From the NCBI GenBank assembly GCA_009760855.2, contig WPIO01000006.1:7865001-7929000 (forward strand): DNA of 64,000 nt, read 5' to 3'. Made by a program: the position numbers and the translations under genes. Position 1 is the stretch's first letter; each line of letters starts with the position of its first letter. The stretch comes from Cristatella mucedo. Its lineage: Eukaryota > Bryozoa > Phylactolaemata > Cristatellidae. A model generated the notes under the pieces. That model had not been told where the DNA came from, did no database searches, and worked only from the letters and a program-made list of their open reading frames with translations. Shown one piece after another: positions 55,701 to 64,000 of this stretch.

Positions 55701-57269
55701 TAGACGATCATCTGATGCGGCAGCTTGGCAGCACCCATGCCATCAGACATTCGGATTCCTATCCAGGCAATACCGTCTTTGCTAGTGTCTAAGATAGGAA
55801 ACCTCGGTCTGGACAGTCTCACGAGTATCATATTAACGTGGTTTACTCGAGACCTTGACTGTGACAGTGAGATAAGGACAGAACAGGAGGCACACAAAAG
55901 AAAGACATACATCGGTGCATTAGCCACTAAGCTGAGTAGCAGCTATGGCCAGAGGAGATGAGTTACATCCGGCAACAAAGGTCACCGAGTCGGGGCAGTG
56001 AGGGTCAAACTATTCTACAGCTAGACGGTACGATCCGGGAGGGCTGAAACATTAGCAGCACAGCCAAAAGCCAGGAGGGAAATGTCCGGGCCTCATAACG
56101 AGGTTATCGGCCACCCAATCGCCCGTCAAAGGAACGGCTAATCGTACACTAGAAATTCTGAGCTACATGCTGCTGGAGTCAGTCGGTATATTCGAATTGC
56201 TGGACATGATCAGTGCAAGCATGCTAGAAAACATAAGCATGGAGAAGTGGTTCCGACGTGTGACGCTGGACCCCACGCTGACGCTCCGGATGAAGTGCAT
56301 CCACCCGCTGACACCTCAGCCTTCCCTAAGACTGGCTGTCTTCGAAAAGTCCGACTCCCATGACTTAATCCTAGATAACGCGGCATGGGCAAGAAGTACC
56401 GCAATTCGCTCGTTTTTCCTGTCCAGATCCTCGGTGGCAGCTTTGAGCTTTTTGCTGAGGTCGTCGCGTTCCACGAGATTGTCGCCGTCGGCTAGCGCCT
56501 GCAGCTTTTTGAGCTGCTTTTTCGTCGACTCCAGCTCATCTTGGGCGTCGCGAAGCGCCTTGGTCAGTTTCCGCTTATCGTCCTTGGACCGTTTCATCAG
56601 CTCCCGGATGGTATGGATCTCCTGGTTGTGGCGTTCCATCAGCTGCGATAGATCGCCGTCCTTGTCCTCGTACTTTCCCAGACTCCTCTCGTGAATGACG
56701 ACGGTTCGCTTGAGGATCCTGTTCTCTTTCCTGATCTCGTCCAGCTCCGACGCCAGAGACTCGATCTCGTTTTTGAGCTCGCTGATCTGTATGCGTTGCG
56801 CCGAAGACATCGCCTTGCTCACGGGGTCTGCGGTGGCGGAGGATGCGGCGGCGTGCGCAGCGGCTGATGAGCCTTTTAGCTTGCTGCCGCGGCGTACTCC
56901 GCGAACGTCCCTTTTGCCAAGCGACAGTTTCGATCCACCTACGGCTAACGAAAAGCGCCGCTAGGCTCGATACTCGCACACTCTACGCGACATTTTGAAG
57001 CTAGCTCGCGCACGCTGCTGGAGAGCGGCGCACGCTGCTTGGAGAGCGGCGCACGCCCCGGACGGCGCACTGTGCCGTGTGCGGCGCTTACGTAGAGGAG
57101 CTCTTCTCTTTCGGTGCGTCGGAGTCGGCACATCGCTGGAGCTGTCGGCGTCGAACGACTCCTCGTCGTACGACGCTTGCCTCGGCGCATAGTCGTACGT
57201 GTCGTTCGACAATCCTGACACGTGCGTCGGAGGAGCGGACGTGCGGTAACGCGACTTGGCTAGCGACAT
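41128..57269 (-). CDS. LCA5: Lebercilin homologue (LCA5), seven coding exons
   Basis: Lebercilin is a coiled-coil ciliary protein linked to intraflagellar transport; human LCA5 mutations cause Leber congenital amaurosis. Exons read here on the minus strand: 57269-57092 ([19 protein letters not shown]), 56938-56400 (lebercilin coiled-coil core: [59 protein letters not shown]), 54973-54836 ([20 protein letters not shown]), 49319-49101, 47828-47353, 47237-47078 (strong TTTTCTTCTTCCAG acceptor) and about 41916-41128 (stop TGA). Every donor and acceptor phase matches, giving about 832 codons. The last exon keeps the family's C-terminal landmarks: [36 protein letters not shown] and the end DDIEEVLL. 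The fourth to sixth exons are Ser/Gln-rich and I recognise no domain in them. The last exon is Ala- and Asp-rich, with strong GCC codon bias. Its 5' edge (CCAAG/GAG) is the least certain junction. Introns hold at least four LINE-A fragments. Confidence 0.9.
42000..42430 (-). promoter_or_regulatory. CpG-rich block with promoter-type motifs before the last LCA5 exon
   Basis: Directly upstream of the final LCA5 exon on the minus strand is a CpG-dense block. It holds an NRF1-like GCGCATGCG near 42102 and a TCTCGCGAG element near 42207. An ATG at 41949-41947 ([15 protein letters not shown]) opens the reading frame of the final exon. It could be an internal promoter for a C-terminal isoform or simply CpG-rich intron. 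Confidence 0.3.
42708..42862 (-). mobile_element. SINE-B copy
   Basis: The minus strand has CGTGGGTTCGAGTCCTGCAG, a body with an inserted ACTGTGTGCACAGT palindrome in the first hairpin, and the GGCTGTTGAATCAGCTAAC end. Confidence 0.75.
42868..43088 (-). mobile_element. LINE-B 3' fragment
   Basis: A short minus-strand copy of the 3' UTR and tail (ATGCAATGTAATGTCTCTCC on the plus strand). A SINE-B abuts its 3' side. Confidence 0.75.
43089..44654. other. LCA5 intron, CpG-poor unique sequence
   Basis: AT-rich, with no repeat family seen and no frame above about 70 codons. Confidence 0.4.
44655..46240 (-). mobile_element. LINE-A fragment (RT C-terminal half and 3' UTR)
   Basis: Minus-strand fragments read [51 protein letters not shown] and [11 protein letters not shown], then the C-terminal region, the LINE-A tail and an ATT repeat (AAT on the plus strand, from 44655). 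Stops and frameshifts near 46029 and 45620 break it. It lies in the last LCA5 intron, in the same orientation as the gene. Confidence 0.9.
46241..47077. other. LCA5 intron, nothing recognised
   Basis: Unique sequence with a short G run near 47020. Confidence 0.35.
47829..49100. other. LCA5 intron
   Basis: AT-rich unique sequence. The only recognised piece is the LINE-A tail remnant at 48465-48556. Confidence 0.4.
48465..48556 (+). mobile_element. LINE-A tail remnant
   Basis: AGTGCTTAGAAAGAGATTTG, then a CTT/ATT repeat, resembles a decayed LINE-A 3' end in an LCA5 intron. Confidence 0.5.
49320..50424. other. LCA5 intron, nothing recognised
   Basis: AT-rich unique sequence before a LINE-A fragment. 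Confidence 0.35.
50425..50940 (-). mobile_element. LINE-A 3' fragment
   Basis: This is the last part of the RT frame ([15 protein letters not shown]) plus the 3' UTR and AAT/ATT tail, in an LCA5 intron. It is similar to the reference copy over its whole length. Confidence 0.85.
51783..51849 (+). repeat. GA microsatellite inside LINE-A 3' UTR
   Basis: Pure GA, expanded at the GATAAGAG position of an old LINE-A copy. Confidence 0.9.
51883..52066 (+). mobile_element. SINE-B copy inside LINE-A
   Basis: Head GTGATGGTGCACTAGGTAAG, hairpin GGCGATCATTTATCGCC, and end GGCTGTTAAATCAGCTAG followed by ATTTAATTTAATTTAA. It lies within the old minus-strand LINE-A copy. Confidence 0.8.
52640..52717 (+). 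repeat. CA microsatellite inside LINE-A
   Basis: About 35 CA units within the RT region of the same old LINE-A copy. Confidence 0.9.
53585..54600 (+). mobile_element. LINE-A 3' copy, split by a SINE-B insertion
   Basis: It reads [20 protein letters not shown] through FSESSSLR, then is interrupted at about 54010. It resumes at 54191 with the rest of the frame, the 3' UTR, the GCGCCTAGAAAGA tail and an ATT repeat. Removing the SINE restores contiguity with the reference copy at the AGTCTA/AAATACC point. Confidence 0.9.
54019..54191 (+). mobile_element. SINE-B copy inside LINE-A (best copy)
   Basis: The tRNA-like head is GATGGCACACTAGGTAAGG, with box B GTGGGTTCGATTCC. The body holds three adjacent hairpins: GGCGAT/ATCGCC (54094-54110), ACTG/CGGT (54111-54122, loop CAAG) and AGCC/GGCT (54129-54141). 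It ends GGCTGTTTAATCAGCTAGG and a T run. It interrupts a LINE-A copy, so it is younger. Confidence 0.8.
54974..56399. other. LCA5 intron between coiled-coil exons
   Basis: Contains the imperfect GCA repeat and otherwise unique sequence. Confidence 0.4.
55090..55190 (+). repeat. Imperfect GCA repeat in LCA5 intron
   Basis: GCAGCAGCAGTAGCAGTGGC-like units give Ala- and Leu-rich frames on both strands that are not genes. Confidence 0.7.
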
Positions 57270-57622
57270 GGTTCGCCGGCGACGACGCCACAGTCGCAGC
57301 CGGGCGGCTGCACTGCACGGTTGAGAGCCCCTGAGTCCCTCTCCGGAAAAGATTGCAATACGAGGCGCACGGCGGAGCTTTTTCTTTTGGCCAGCGTCTC
57401 CTCCGCGGGCAAGCTATGCAGAGGGGTGGCCCCGAGGAGGACGAGTCCGGTACGGAAGGGCGAGCCGCCGGCCGGACGCGGCCGCCATACAATCTCGTTG
57501 TCATAGATATTGACCAAACCACGTGATTCGATCGCTGCGCTTAAAAGGGATGCTCCATCCGGAAGCGAGTACTACTTCCTCAGTCAATCCTCGGGTTCGG
57601 TTGGTTGTCTTCGCTCTCCAAA
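57270..57622. promoter_or_regulatory. Bidirectional promoter between LCA5 and SH3BGRL
   Basis: The two ATGs are 353 bp apart and divergent, so both promoters or 5' UTRs must lie here. Visible elements are GCCGCCAT (YY1-like on the minus strand, 57481-57488), GTTGTCATAGAT from 57497 (RFX X-box left half with a poor right half), CCACGTG near 57520 (E-box) and CTTAAAAGG near 57541 (TATA-like for SH3BGRL). The left part is CpG-rich. Confidence 0.6.
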
Positions 57623-60600
57623 ATGGTCGTAACCGTGTACACCACTTCAGTGTCCGCTGACAAACTAGTAAGTGCCTATCCGACCTAATGGCGTGCTAAT
57701 GAGCAAGCGACGGTTAAGACGACGGCGGCACCTCAGTATTGCCGCTACTGCCCAGCTATCGAGCTGGCCGGAATCTCCTTAATTGGTTACCGGCGCGAGA
57801 CTGACCTTCGCACCGCGATTGGTTTACGCATGTTCGCGGCACGAGACTGCCTTTCGCACCGTGATTGGTTTACGCATGTGCGCAAATACATCCACAGTGC
57901 ATATTATACTAGCCGTAGCTGAAGGACTGCGTTTCCTTTAAAGTGCATAGGTGCACCGACTTTAGTTGCAGTCAGCTACGACCTCGTCTTCTTAGGCACC
58001 GCGCGGCGGCGGCCGCCGCCGCCGCTCCTTCATGTGCGGCTTACCGTTCGTCGACGTGAACGACAGGTAGCACCGCCGAGTTTAGAGGTTCAATTGTCTG
58101 TTGCCGTGCGCATTTGTACGCGCTATGCAATCTCTCGAGGTTGCTAGCTAAATGTCGGTTGTCTTGCTTGCGCGGCATTGGAACCAGACCCCTGCCGTCG
58201 TTCATCGGCGGCCGGCTAATTTGCCAGAAAGGGATGTCGAAAGGTCTCGTGACATTAGCGTACATATATAATCGATGCTGCAGTTTTGTGCTAAACGAAC
58301 CGGTAAAGTGAGCTGCGACGGCGACGGGCCGCCCCCTCAGGTCAGGGCGTTCGATGTGCAGGATAATGAGGTCAGCGTTGAAGCTAAACATTTGGCTCTC
58401 AAGTAGTAGAGCAGCGTCGATGGAACCTGCGCCGCCAGCTTCAATGCCCAACCGCAGGAATGCTTTTGTGAGCTCTCCGAAGTCTGCGATGTCGTGCTTA
58501 TTGCCCCTAAATGTGGTCCTTTTGTGACATACTTCAGCACTGTCTTAGCCACTGGTGCATGTCGGAAACACGGTTGCTTATCCAGAAGTAATCCTAATTA
58601 GCGGTTTTTCTTGCGTGACTGTAAACGTGCTATGGTGACTGCCCTGTAAGAAGTCTTTTTTGTGCTCAGCCAGTTACTGAGCCATATTAGCTGATAGGTG
58701 GGGCTTGCCGTGACCGGAAAGAGATAATGACTTTCGTGGCTATAAAACAGGCATTTCCCTCTGCAGGTATTCTGTGTAATCTACCCCCACCCTGCTAGTT
58801 TTCCTCTTGGCTTCACGGTGCCCTATTAATGGTAAATGCTTGCCTTGCTGACATTCGATCCTGGATGGCGGAAAATTTCTTAAAACTAAATGACGATAAA
58901 ACTGAACTGCTGCTCATAGGACACCCTAAGCGTGTGGGCTGTATTAGAAGGATTTGCTGTTCTAATAGGTGATGCTGTTGTGCGACCATCACCACGTGCT
59001 CGAAATTTAGGTGTCGTTTACGATGGCTGCCTAAATTTTAAAAGCATTCAGAAGACTGATTCTACAGTTAGCCATCACGTCCGATCCCTGTCTAAGACTA
59101 CGAGCTGTCTTCCACAGTGGCTTGCAAAAAATTTAACTAGCTCCTTAGTTCTGTCTCGGCTTGATCATTTTAATTCCCTTTTGGCTGGGTTACCAAAAAA
59201 AAAGCAACTAGGCCACTGCAGCTGGCTATTACTATGCCTGCAAGGCTAGTTTTCAAGTCTAGGGAGGTTTGACCACGTGTCTCCTTTGCTAAAAGAGCTA
59301 GGATGGCTGCTGGTTGATCAACGGATACAGAGCAAAGTTCTTATGCTGACCCACAAGGCCCAACCACGGCTTGGCTCCTCCATCCTAGCTGAACTGCTGC
59401 ACCAGTTTCAGCCTCCTTAGGTACTGTATGGACAATAAGTTGTTAGGGACAGAACCTTTAGCTCTGCAGGTCCTAGACTGTGGAACTCGCTTCCACAATT
59501 CTTACGCAACAACTGCTCTCCTGCTGCCGACTATGGCTCATCCTTTCCAGCGGTCCTGAGCTACCACTTCCATGCTACTCACTACCTCAACTGCTCTCCT
59601 GACTCTGCTATGCTCCCCACTTTCTCATTGTTGCGTGGGACGAAGCCTATTGGCTATCGAATGCGTACCGAAAGCCGCTTAGGCTGTGAGTGCGCTATAC
59701 AAAACTGCTTCGTAACACCCACATAGTCTTCATGGCTTTGTGGAGTTACAAACGGAGATACATTACATTACATAATGCTTGTGACCTTGCATCTGAGGAA
59801 GTGATTGTATCAACGAGTGTCGTGTGATTGTGCTTACTAGTGTGGTTGTTTTGCACCTCGATGTGACACACTTGATAAAGTGCCCTCAGAGAAATCATTC
59901 TTATTCTAGGCGCTTTACAGTTGCTGCAAAGGAAACACGATCGAATGGTTAGTGGTAGCATGCTCAATAAACAACAAGAATAACATGGTTAGGAGTGCTT
60001 CGCACCGGGTCAGCATGCAAGTGTGGTTTGTGACAGCATGCAGAGTGTCAGCACGCATAAGCACATAAAAGTCGAATCACATGGACCCACTGAATGCTGG
60101 GTAAATAAGTGCGTTTTTAATTTCTTTTTAAATGGTCAAGTTAGGGGATGTGACGGAAGTTGGGAGTGAGTTCCAGGCTTTGGGAGCATACGAACTAAAT
60201 GCATGGTCTCTATAAAGGATTTGAGGTTTATACGACGTATATGTAAACAGTTAAATTCCGAAAAGCGGGTGGTACGATGCCTAGCCTGTACTTTCTTTAA
60301 AACCATCGAATTGCTTGCCTTTTTTTAACCCGGTTCCTTGTAGTAAATCTAGCTGCCGACATCGAACTTGCATGTACAATTAGTTTCTTAGGTGTATGGA
60401 AGCTGTTGTTAGTGTGTCTCATGGCATCACCAGATGCAATGGCATAGGTCCAATAGCAGTGCTGAAGTGAACGATGCAGATCATGCATCACTCAAGTGTT
60501 GAAGCTAATGCAGATCATATACAGAATAGTGCATGCTTGTTACACGAAGTCTTTGGTTGCAATCGTTCTGTTTGTTTTGGTGTCCCGTTTGGGATCTATT

Positions 60601-63097
60601 TTGTGTCGAGGCCTTATATTTGCAAATCCTCATTCCACCTGCTGCTGTACTGTCTGTACAGCTGAGGTTTGTAACACTTTGGCCTGAGCAAAAAAAGGGG
60701 TTGCAGAGCTACTGATTGCAGTAAATCCTGCTCTGCTTCTCGTAATGTAATGTCTCTTCGTCTGTAACTCCACAAAGTCATAAAGACCACGTGTGTGTGT
60801 GTGTTGCACAGGAGAGTTTTGTATATCGCACTCACAGCCTACGCTGTTTTTGGTACACATTCGGTAGCCAATAGACTTCGTCTCACGAAACAAAGAGAAA
60901 GTAGGAAGCATAGCAGAGTCAGGAGAGCAGTTGAGGTAGTGAGTAGCATGGAAGTAGCAGCTCATGACCGCTGAAAAGGATGGTGCTGCCATGCATGGGA
61001 GAGGCAAGGCTGCTTGGAGGTGGGAGTATGGGGAGATGAGATTTGGGTGGTATTTCCATCACTTGTATGGACGTGATTGCCACTGAGCAGCAAAATGATG
61101 CGATCAGATTGACTAAAGCTTCATTTGTCATCGTAGCTTAATCATGTATAACTTCAAAGTACTGCTGTTGCCTTTGGGTAATCCCATTGATACCGTATTG
61201 CCTACTGTCTGGATTAGTCAGCAGCAGGAGGAGCAATACCACCACCTAGTCATGCATATAAAGCTGTGTTTATACTGCAGGCTTTCCCACAGATTCTTTA
61301 CCGATTTCCCACAGATTTGGGCTACTACTTCATCATACGTCGCAGCATTTGGGGGAAGGAGCCAAGTCTGCAGACTCATCGGCAGGAGAACCTGTCTCAA
61401 ACGTTTTGGCTACTTGTTTGTCCAGCCGACCAATCAAAACCCTGGGGCACGTAACATTCCCCCCAGTCAAAATAAAAATGGCTGACGTTCGTACGCCCGA
61501 GTAAACTGAGGCGATCAGGGCAAGTTCTTGATTAGCGGATGTTTATGCATAGTAATAATTATAATAGTACACTCGATTAAGTGCCCACAGAGAACTAAAT
61601 CTCTGTCTAGGCGCTTTACATTTGCATTGTAGCCAATGCTTCAGCCTTTTCTACATAATATACCTCGTGGGTCTGTTTATTAAATCTACCAACAAACCTG
61701 TAATGGCACACATAACTTAGCACTATATAACCGCACACCCTAACCGCGAATTATCATTACTTGGTGCTGCTTCCTTTCCTGATAAATCTTTTATAAAATG
61801 CTTATCTTTAATTTATGTTCCCATACTACTTCACAATGATGACTGCAGCTGCAAACTCATCTTCTGCTGGTGTTGGCGTGACGTCTTTCTGGGAAACCCT
61901 CTTTCATACCACCTCCCGGATTAGAGATCGGGTTGTGGGCTGGACTAAGTCGGCCATCAAATATGTCTCTGCGTAAACGTCCTAACTAGGAGGAAAGTCG
62001 GCGTATGTCAGGAGGAAAGTCTGTCGTGTAAATGCAGCTTAATTCTAAAAAGTACACGCTGCATTGCATGCTACTTGACTGGTGTTGGAAACAACAGCAA
62101 GACATCTCTCTGACCCATCTAAAGCTAGTGAACATTTTTAGTCACTTGAGTTCGTTTGGCACCCTCTCAGTTCATGATGCGAGCACTTCCGAGGGAGAGA
62201 GAGAGAAATGTGTTCCGATGGGTCGCACGATGGTCGTTGTGTGGCTCCGTGCACACGAGCCGCCTCTTGAGCAATGGCTGTGTAAGGGGGGACCATAAAC
62301 ACCCAACTCTTGGCAACGCCTGCCTCCACTCCAGAACCGCTGCGGCTCTCGGAAAACCAGAGCTGAGAGCCTGCTTGCGAATTGGAACCGTTCAGGCGAT
62401 CGCCTGCCAAATCGCTCAAGCCCATTCATTCTGGGACCCGTCAGTGCTGTTTACTGACAAATCGTCTGCATGCCTCTCGGCAGAGAGTGCCGAGCTGTCG
62501 TTACGTGATTGCTGGTATTACTCTCCTCTTTTCTCACTCCTCTTTTCCCCCTCTCTTTCCTCTCTCTCTCTATCTCTCCTCTTGGCGGTCTCGTGTTGGT
62601 ACTTCACTCCCTTTTTTGCGCCGGCTCGCCTGGCGGCGAGTTCCACGTGCTCTGCTCTGAGCGTGGCCGCTTCCACCTTTTTCCTTGGCATTCAGGTCAA
62701 AAAGCACCAGCAGTTCATCTTGGACGTGCTCACTTCCAAAGGTGTCGAGCACCGCGAGATCGACGTCTCGGCACCGGAGAATGACCAGGCGAAGCAGTTC
62801 ATGCGTGAGCATGGCAAAGCCAAGGGAGCGGCCAAGGTGCCCATGCCGCCGCAGATATTCACCGACGACGGCACCTACCTAGGGGTACGTGCTGCTGCTG
62901 CAGCGCCATTGGAAGCTGCTGCCACTTGCCCCGGGAACAATCGGTGCAAGTGGCCTTAAAGCTGACCTGCGAGGCCGCGGTCAGCCTGTCAGCCATCGTT
63001 CCTAATCTGCATCCATCCTTAGGATTATGACGACTTCGTCGAGGCCAATGAAAGCGACGAGCTGCATGCCTTCCTCCACCTGCCAGCTCCGGTGAAG
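57623..63097 (+). CDS. SH3BGRL: SH3BGRL-family glutaredoxin-fold protein, exons 1-3
   Basis: SH3BGRL proteins are small cytosolic thioredoxin-fold adaptors that lack a redox CxxC pair. Exon 1 (57623-57667) encodes MVVTVYTTSVSADKL and ends at a GTAAGT donor. Exon 2 (62696-62884) opens after CATTCAG and encodes VKKHQQFILDVLTSKGVEHR, then EIDVSAPENDQAKQFMREHG and the PPQIF loop (VPMPPQIFTDDGTYLG). Exon 3 (63023-63097) encodes DYDDFVEANESDELHAFLHL and PAPVK before GTAAAA. All phases are 0, giving 103 residues, close to the human length of 114. The order MVxxVY, KKxQQ, PPQIF, GDYDxFxEA matches the family. The active-site position carries TTSVSAD with no cysteine, as usual for this family. The last exon is unsettled: a good acceptor at 63722 (CCCCTTTCAG) would add Gly then stop, or a tail exon lies beyond the window. 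Intron 1 is 5 kb and holds LINE-B, LINE-A and an unexplained antisense reading frame. Confidence 0.88.
57793..57884. repeat. Two tandem 46-bp units with CCAAT and NRF1-like motifs
   Basis: Unit 1 is 57793-57838 and unit 2 is 57839-57884. They differ at only about six positions. Each contains GATTGGTTTACGCATG, an inverted CCAAT box (ATTGG) followed by an NRF1-like CGCATGNNCGC. Another ATTGG lies just upstream at 57782-57786. The pair sits about 130 bp inside intron 1 of SH3BGRL and may be a downstream promoter or enhancer element. Confidence 0.6.
58041..58545 (-). other. Unrecognised open reading frame in SH3BGRL intron 1, antisense
   Basis: The minus-strand frame stays open for about 165 codons. 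It includes TFRGNKHDIADFGELTKAFL, LLLESQMFSFNADLIILHIE, RPPMNDGRGLVPMPRKQDN and a stop at 58041. There is no convincing ATG, and I see no family match. It reads more like coding sequence than its neighbours, with mixed composition and no repeats. It could be an exon of an unseen antisense transcript, a decayed mobile-element gene, or chance in CpG-rich DNA. Confidence 0.3.
58828..59775 (+). mobile_element. LINE-B copy (second CR1/L2-type family), longest fragment
   Basis: Frames include [39 protein letters not shown] and SSLVLSRLDHFNSLLAGLPK, followed by a diverged C-terminal part (GPRLWNSLPQFLRNN) and a tail of TACATTACATTACAT. Two or more frameshifts or stops break it. LINE-B is related to LINE-A but its 3' UTR and tail are different. 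It lies in SH3BGRL intron 1. Confidence 0.85.
59866..60290 (-). mobile_element. LINE-A 3' fragment
   Basis: The minus strand matches the LINE-A C-terminus and 3' UTR with many substitutions. The ATT repeat is absent and the copy begins at the GATAAAGTGCCCTCAGAGAA tail. It lies in SH3BGRL intron 1. Confidence 0.8.
60745..60985 (-). mobile_element. LINE-B 3' fragment
   Basis: The minus strand reads [20 protein letters not shown] and FRETKSIGYRM, then the 3' UTR with a CA expansion near 60793. Confidence 0.8.
60986..62695. other. SH3BGRL intron 1, distal part
   Basis: Only a LINE-A tail remnant (61545-61655) and a CT-rich stretch (62520-62580) are recognised. Confidence 0.4.
61545..61655 (-). 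mobile_element. LINE-A tail remnant
   Basis: The minus strand shows the GCGCCTAGACAGAGATTTAG-type tail and a short AT-rich end. It is isolated in SH3BGRL intron 1. Confidence 0.55.
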
Positions 63098-64000
63098 GTA
63101 AAAAGCCATGGTGCACTGGTCAATGCTTTGCTGTTTTTATGCCAGCTCTCGTGTGCAGGAGTTTATTTTCTTGACGAGTTCCTCGGTCTCGCCCGATGCT
63201 AGCCTGCTGCAATGGGCAGCGCTTGGCGTGTGAACCTCCAGACCCCACCTAATAGGCGCAAATTGTAGGCCGGCTGTGAACATTGTCTAAGCCCTTCGCT
63301 TGTGAAATTAAGATGGGCATCTGTGCTGCTAGAAGCGTATCACTGCACTGATGCCAGTTTGGGTGGATTGTCAATCGGTAGAGGGCATAGCGGGAGGGGG
63401 CAGGGGTGGGCATGGTCGAAAAAGGCCACGTGTAGTGCCGGTTCCAGGTGGGTCGCCCTCTAAGTGGGTTTGCCGTCGTGGGTCATTCAAGCGGCCAAGG
63501 CTTGTCTGTAGCTGTTGCTGTACAAATGAGGCTGGCGATCAGTTAAATATTAGTTTATTTGTACCTGTTCACTGTGCTGCCCGTTATTGGTTCATCGCCG
63601 TGACTTGCCGTGCCTCCCCACCGTCGGCGTCGGTGTGCTGCTGCTGCCGCTCTGTGCTCATCGGTCTCTGAGCGAGCATGTCGCAGCTTTTTTGAGTGCT
63701 GTCCTTCTTGTGCCCCTTTCAGGGCTGAGTGGTCGCATCGAGAGCGCACGCCGAGCGAGCAGACCTCTGCCGGTTGCCTGCTTGTCACACCAATTTTGCC
63801 AAGTTTTGCGCTCACCTGCATGGCTGCCACGCCTGGGCCGCCACCGAGCCGACTGGACGGGGAGCTCCGTTACTCTTGCTTCGCTCACCCACTGCATGTC
63901 AGGCATGCCGCCTCCGGCTTTCGTTGTATGCCGATTGTGCTGGAGTGAGTTTAAATGTAGTCGCTTTTTGATGTTTGCGAACGAGTATGGTGCGGCAGAT
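63098..64000. other. SH3BGRL intron 3 or 3' UTR
   Basis: Holds the candidate acceptor at 63721-63722 (CCCCTTTCAG, then GGC TGA). No further homologous coding sequence is seen. Confidence 0.4.

Overview
The window is animal nuclear DNA. It has spliced genes with GT-AG introns of 0.1 to more than 12 kb, many truncated non-LTR retrotransposons (LINEs), tRNA-derived short elements (SINEs) and long microsatellites. There are no bacterial-style operons. Two of the four genes encode cilium or centrosome proteins (CCDC81, LCA5), so the host is a metazoan with cilia, probably an invertebrate. I cannot name the species.

Genes, left to right. (1) 9.35-16.58 kb, plus strand: seven exons of DERA (deoxyribose-phosphate aldolase). 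Both catalytic lysines are present, and only the very short first exon was not found. (2) 37.32-17.57 kb, minus strand: CCDC81, a tandem HU-domain centrosomal protein. It has an intact N-terminal HU pair, a Cys/His knuckle, coiled coils and the family's C-terminal motif. A 12 kb intron holds a nearly intact LINE. DERA and CCDC81 converge tail to tail. (3) 57.27-41.13 kb, minus strand: LCA5 (lebercilin). Seven exons join in phase to about 832 codons. (4) 57.62-63.10 kb, plus strand: SH3BGRL, a glutaredoxin-fold protein whose last exon is not settled. LCA5 and SH3BGRL start 353 bp apart in opposite directions and probably share a promoter.

Repeats fill most of the rest. LINE-A (CR1/L2 type, ATT-repeat tail) has one long copy at 24.85-27.78 kb and about twelve fragments. 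LINE-B is a related family ending in a TTACATTACATT-like tail. SINE-A has a tRNA-like head and a 3' end resembling that of LINE-A, so it may be mobilised by LINE-A. SINE-B has a different body that folds into consecutive hairpins. Several copies show pairing kept despite base changes, and one has its second stem replaced by a different stem closed by a UUCG loop. SINE-B inserted into older LINE-A and LINE-B copies, which gives a relative age order.

CpG content is a mosaic. About 0-16 kb and 43-56 kb are CpG-poor and TG/CA-rich. About 16.4-24.8, 32.5-33.6, 37-43 and 56.4-58.5 kb are CpG-rich. Signals worth testing are the SINE-B hairpin domain, a tandem 46-bp CCAAT/NRF1-like module just inside SH3BGRL, a possible internal promoter before the last LCA5 exon, and an inverted repeat at 2.8-3.45 kb.
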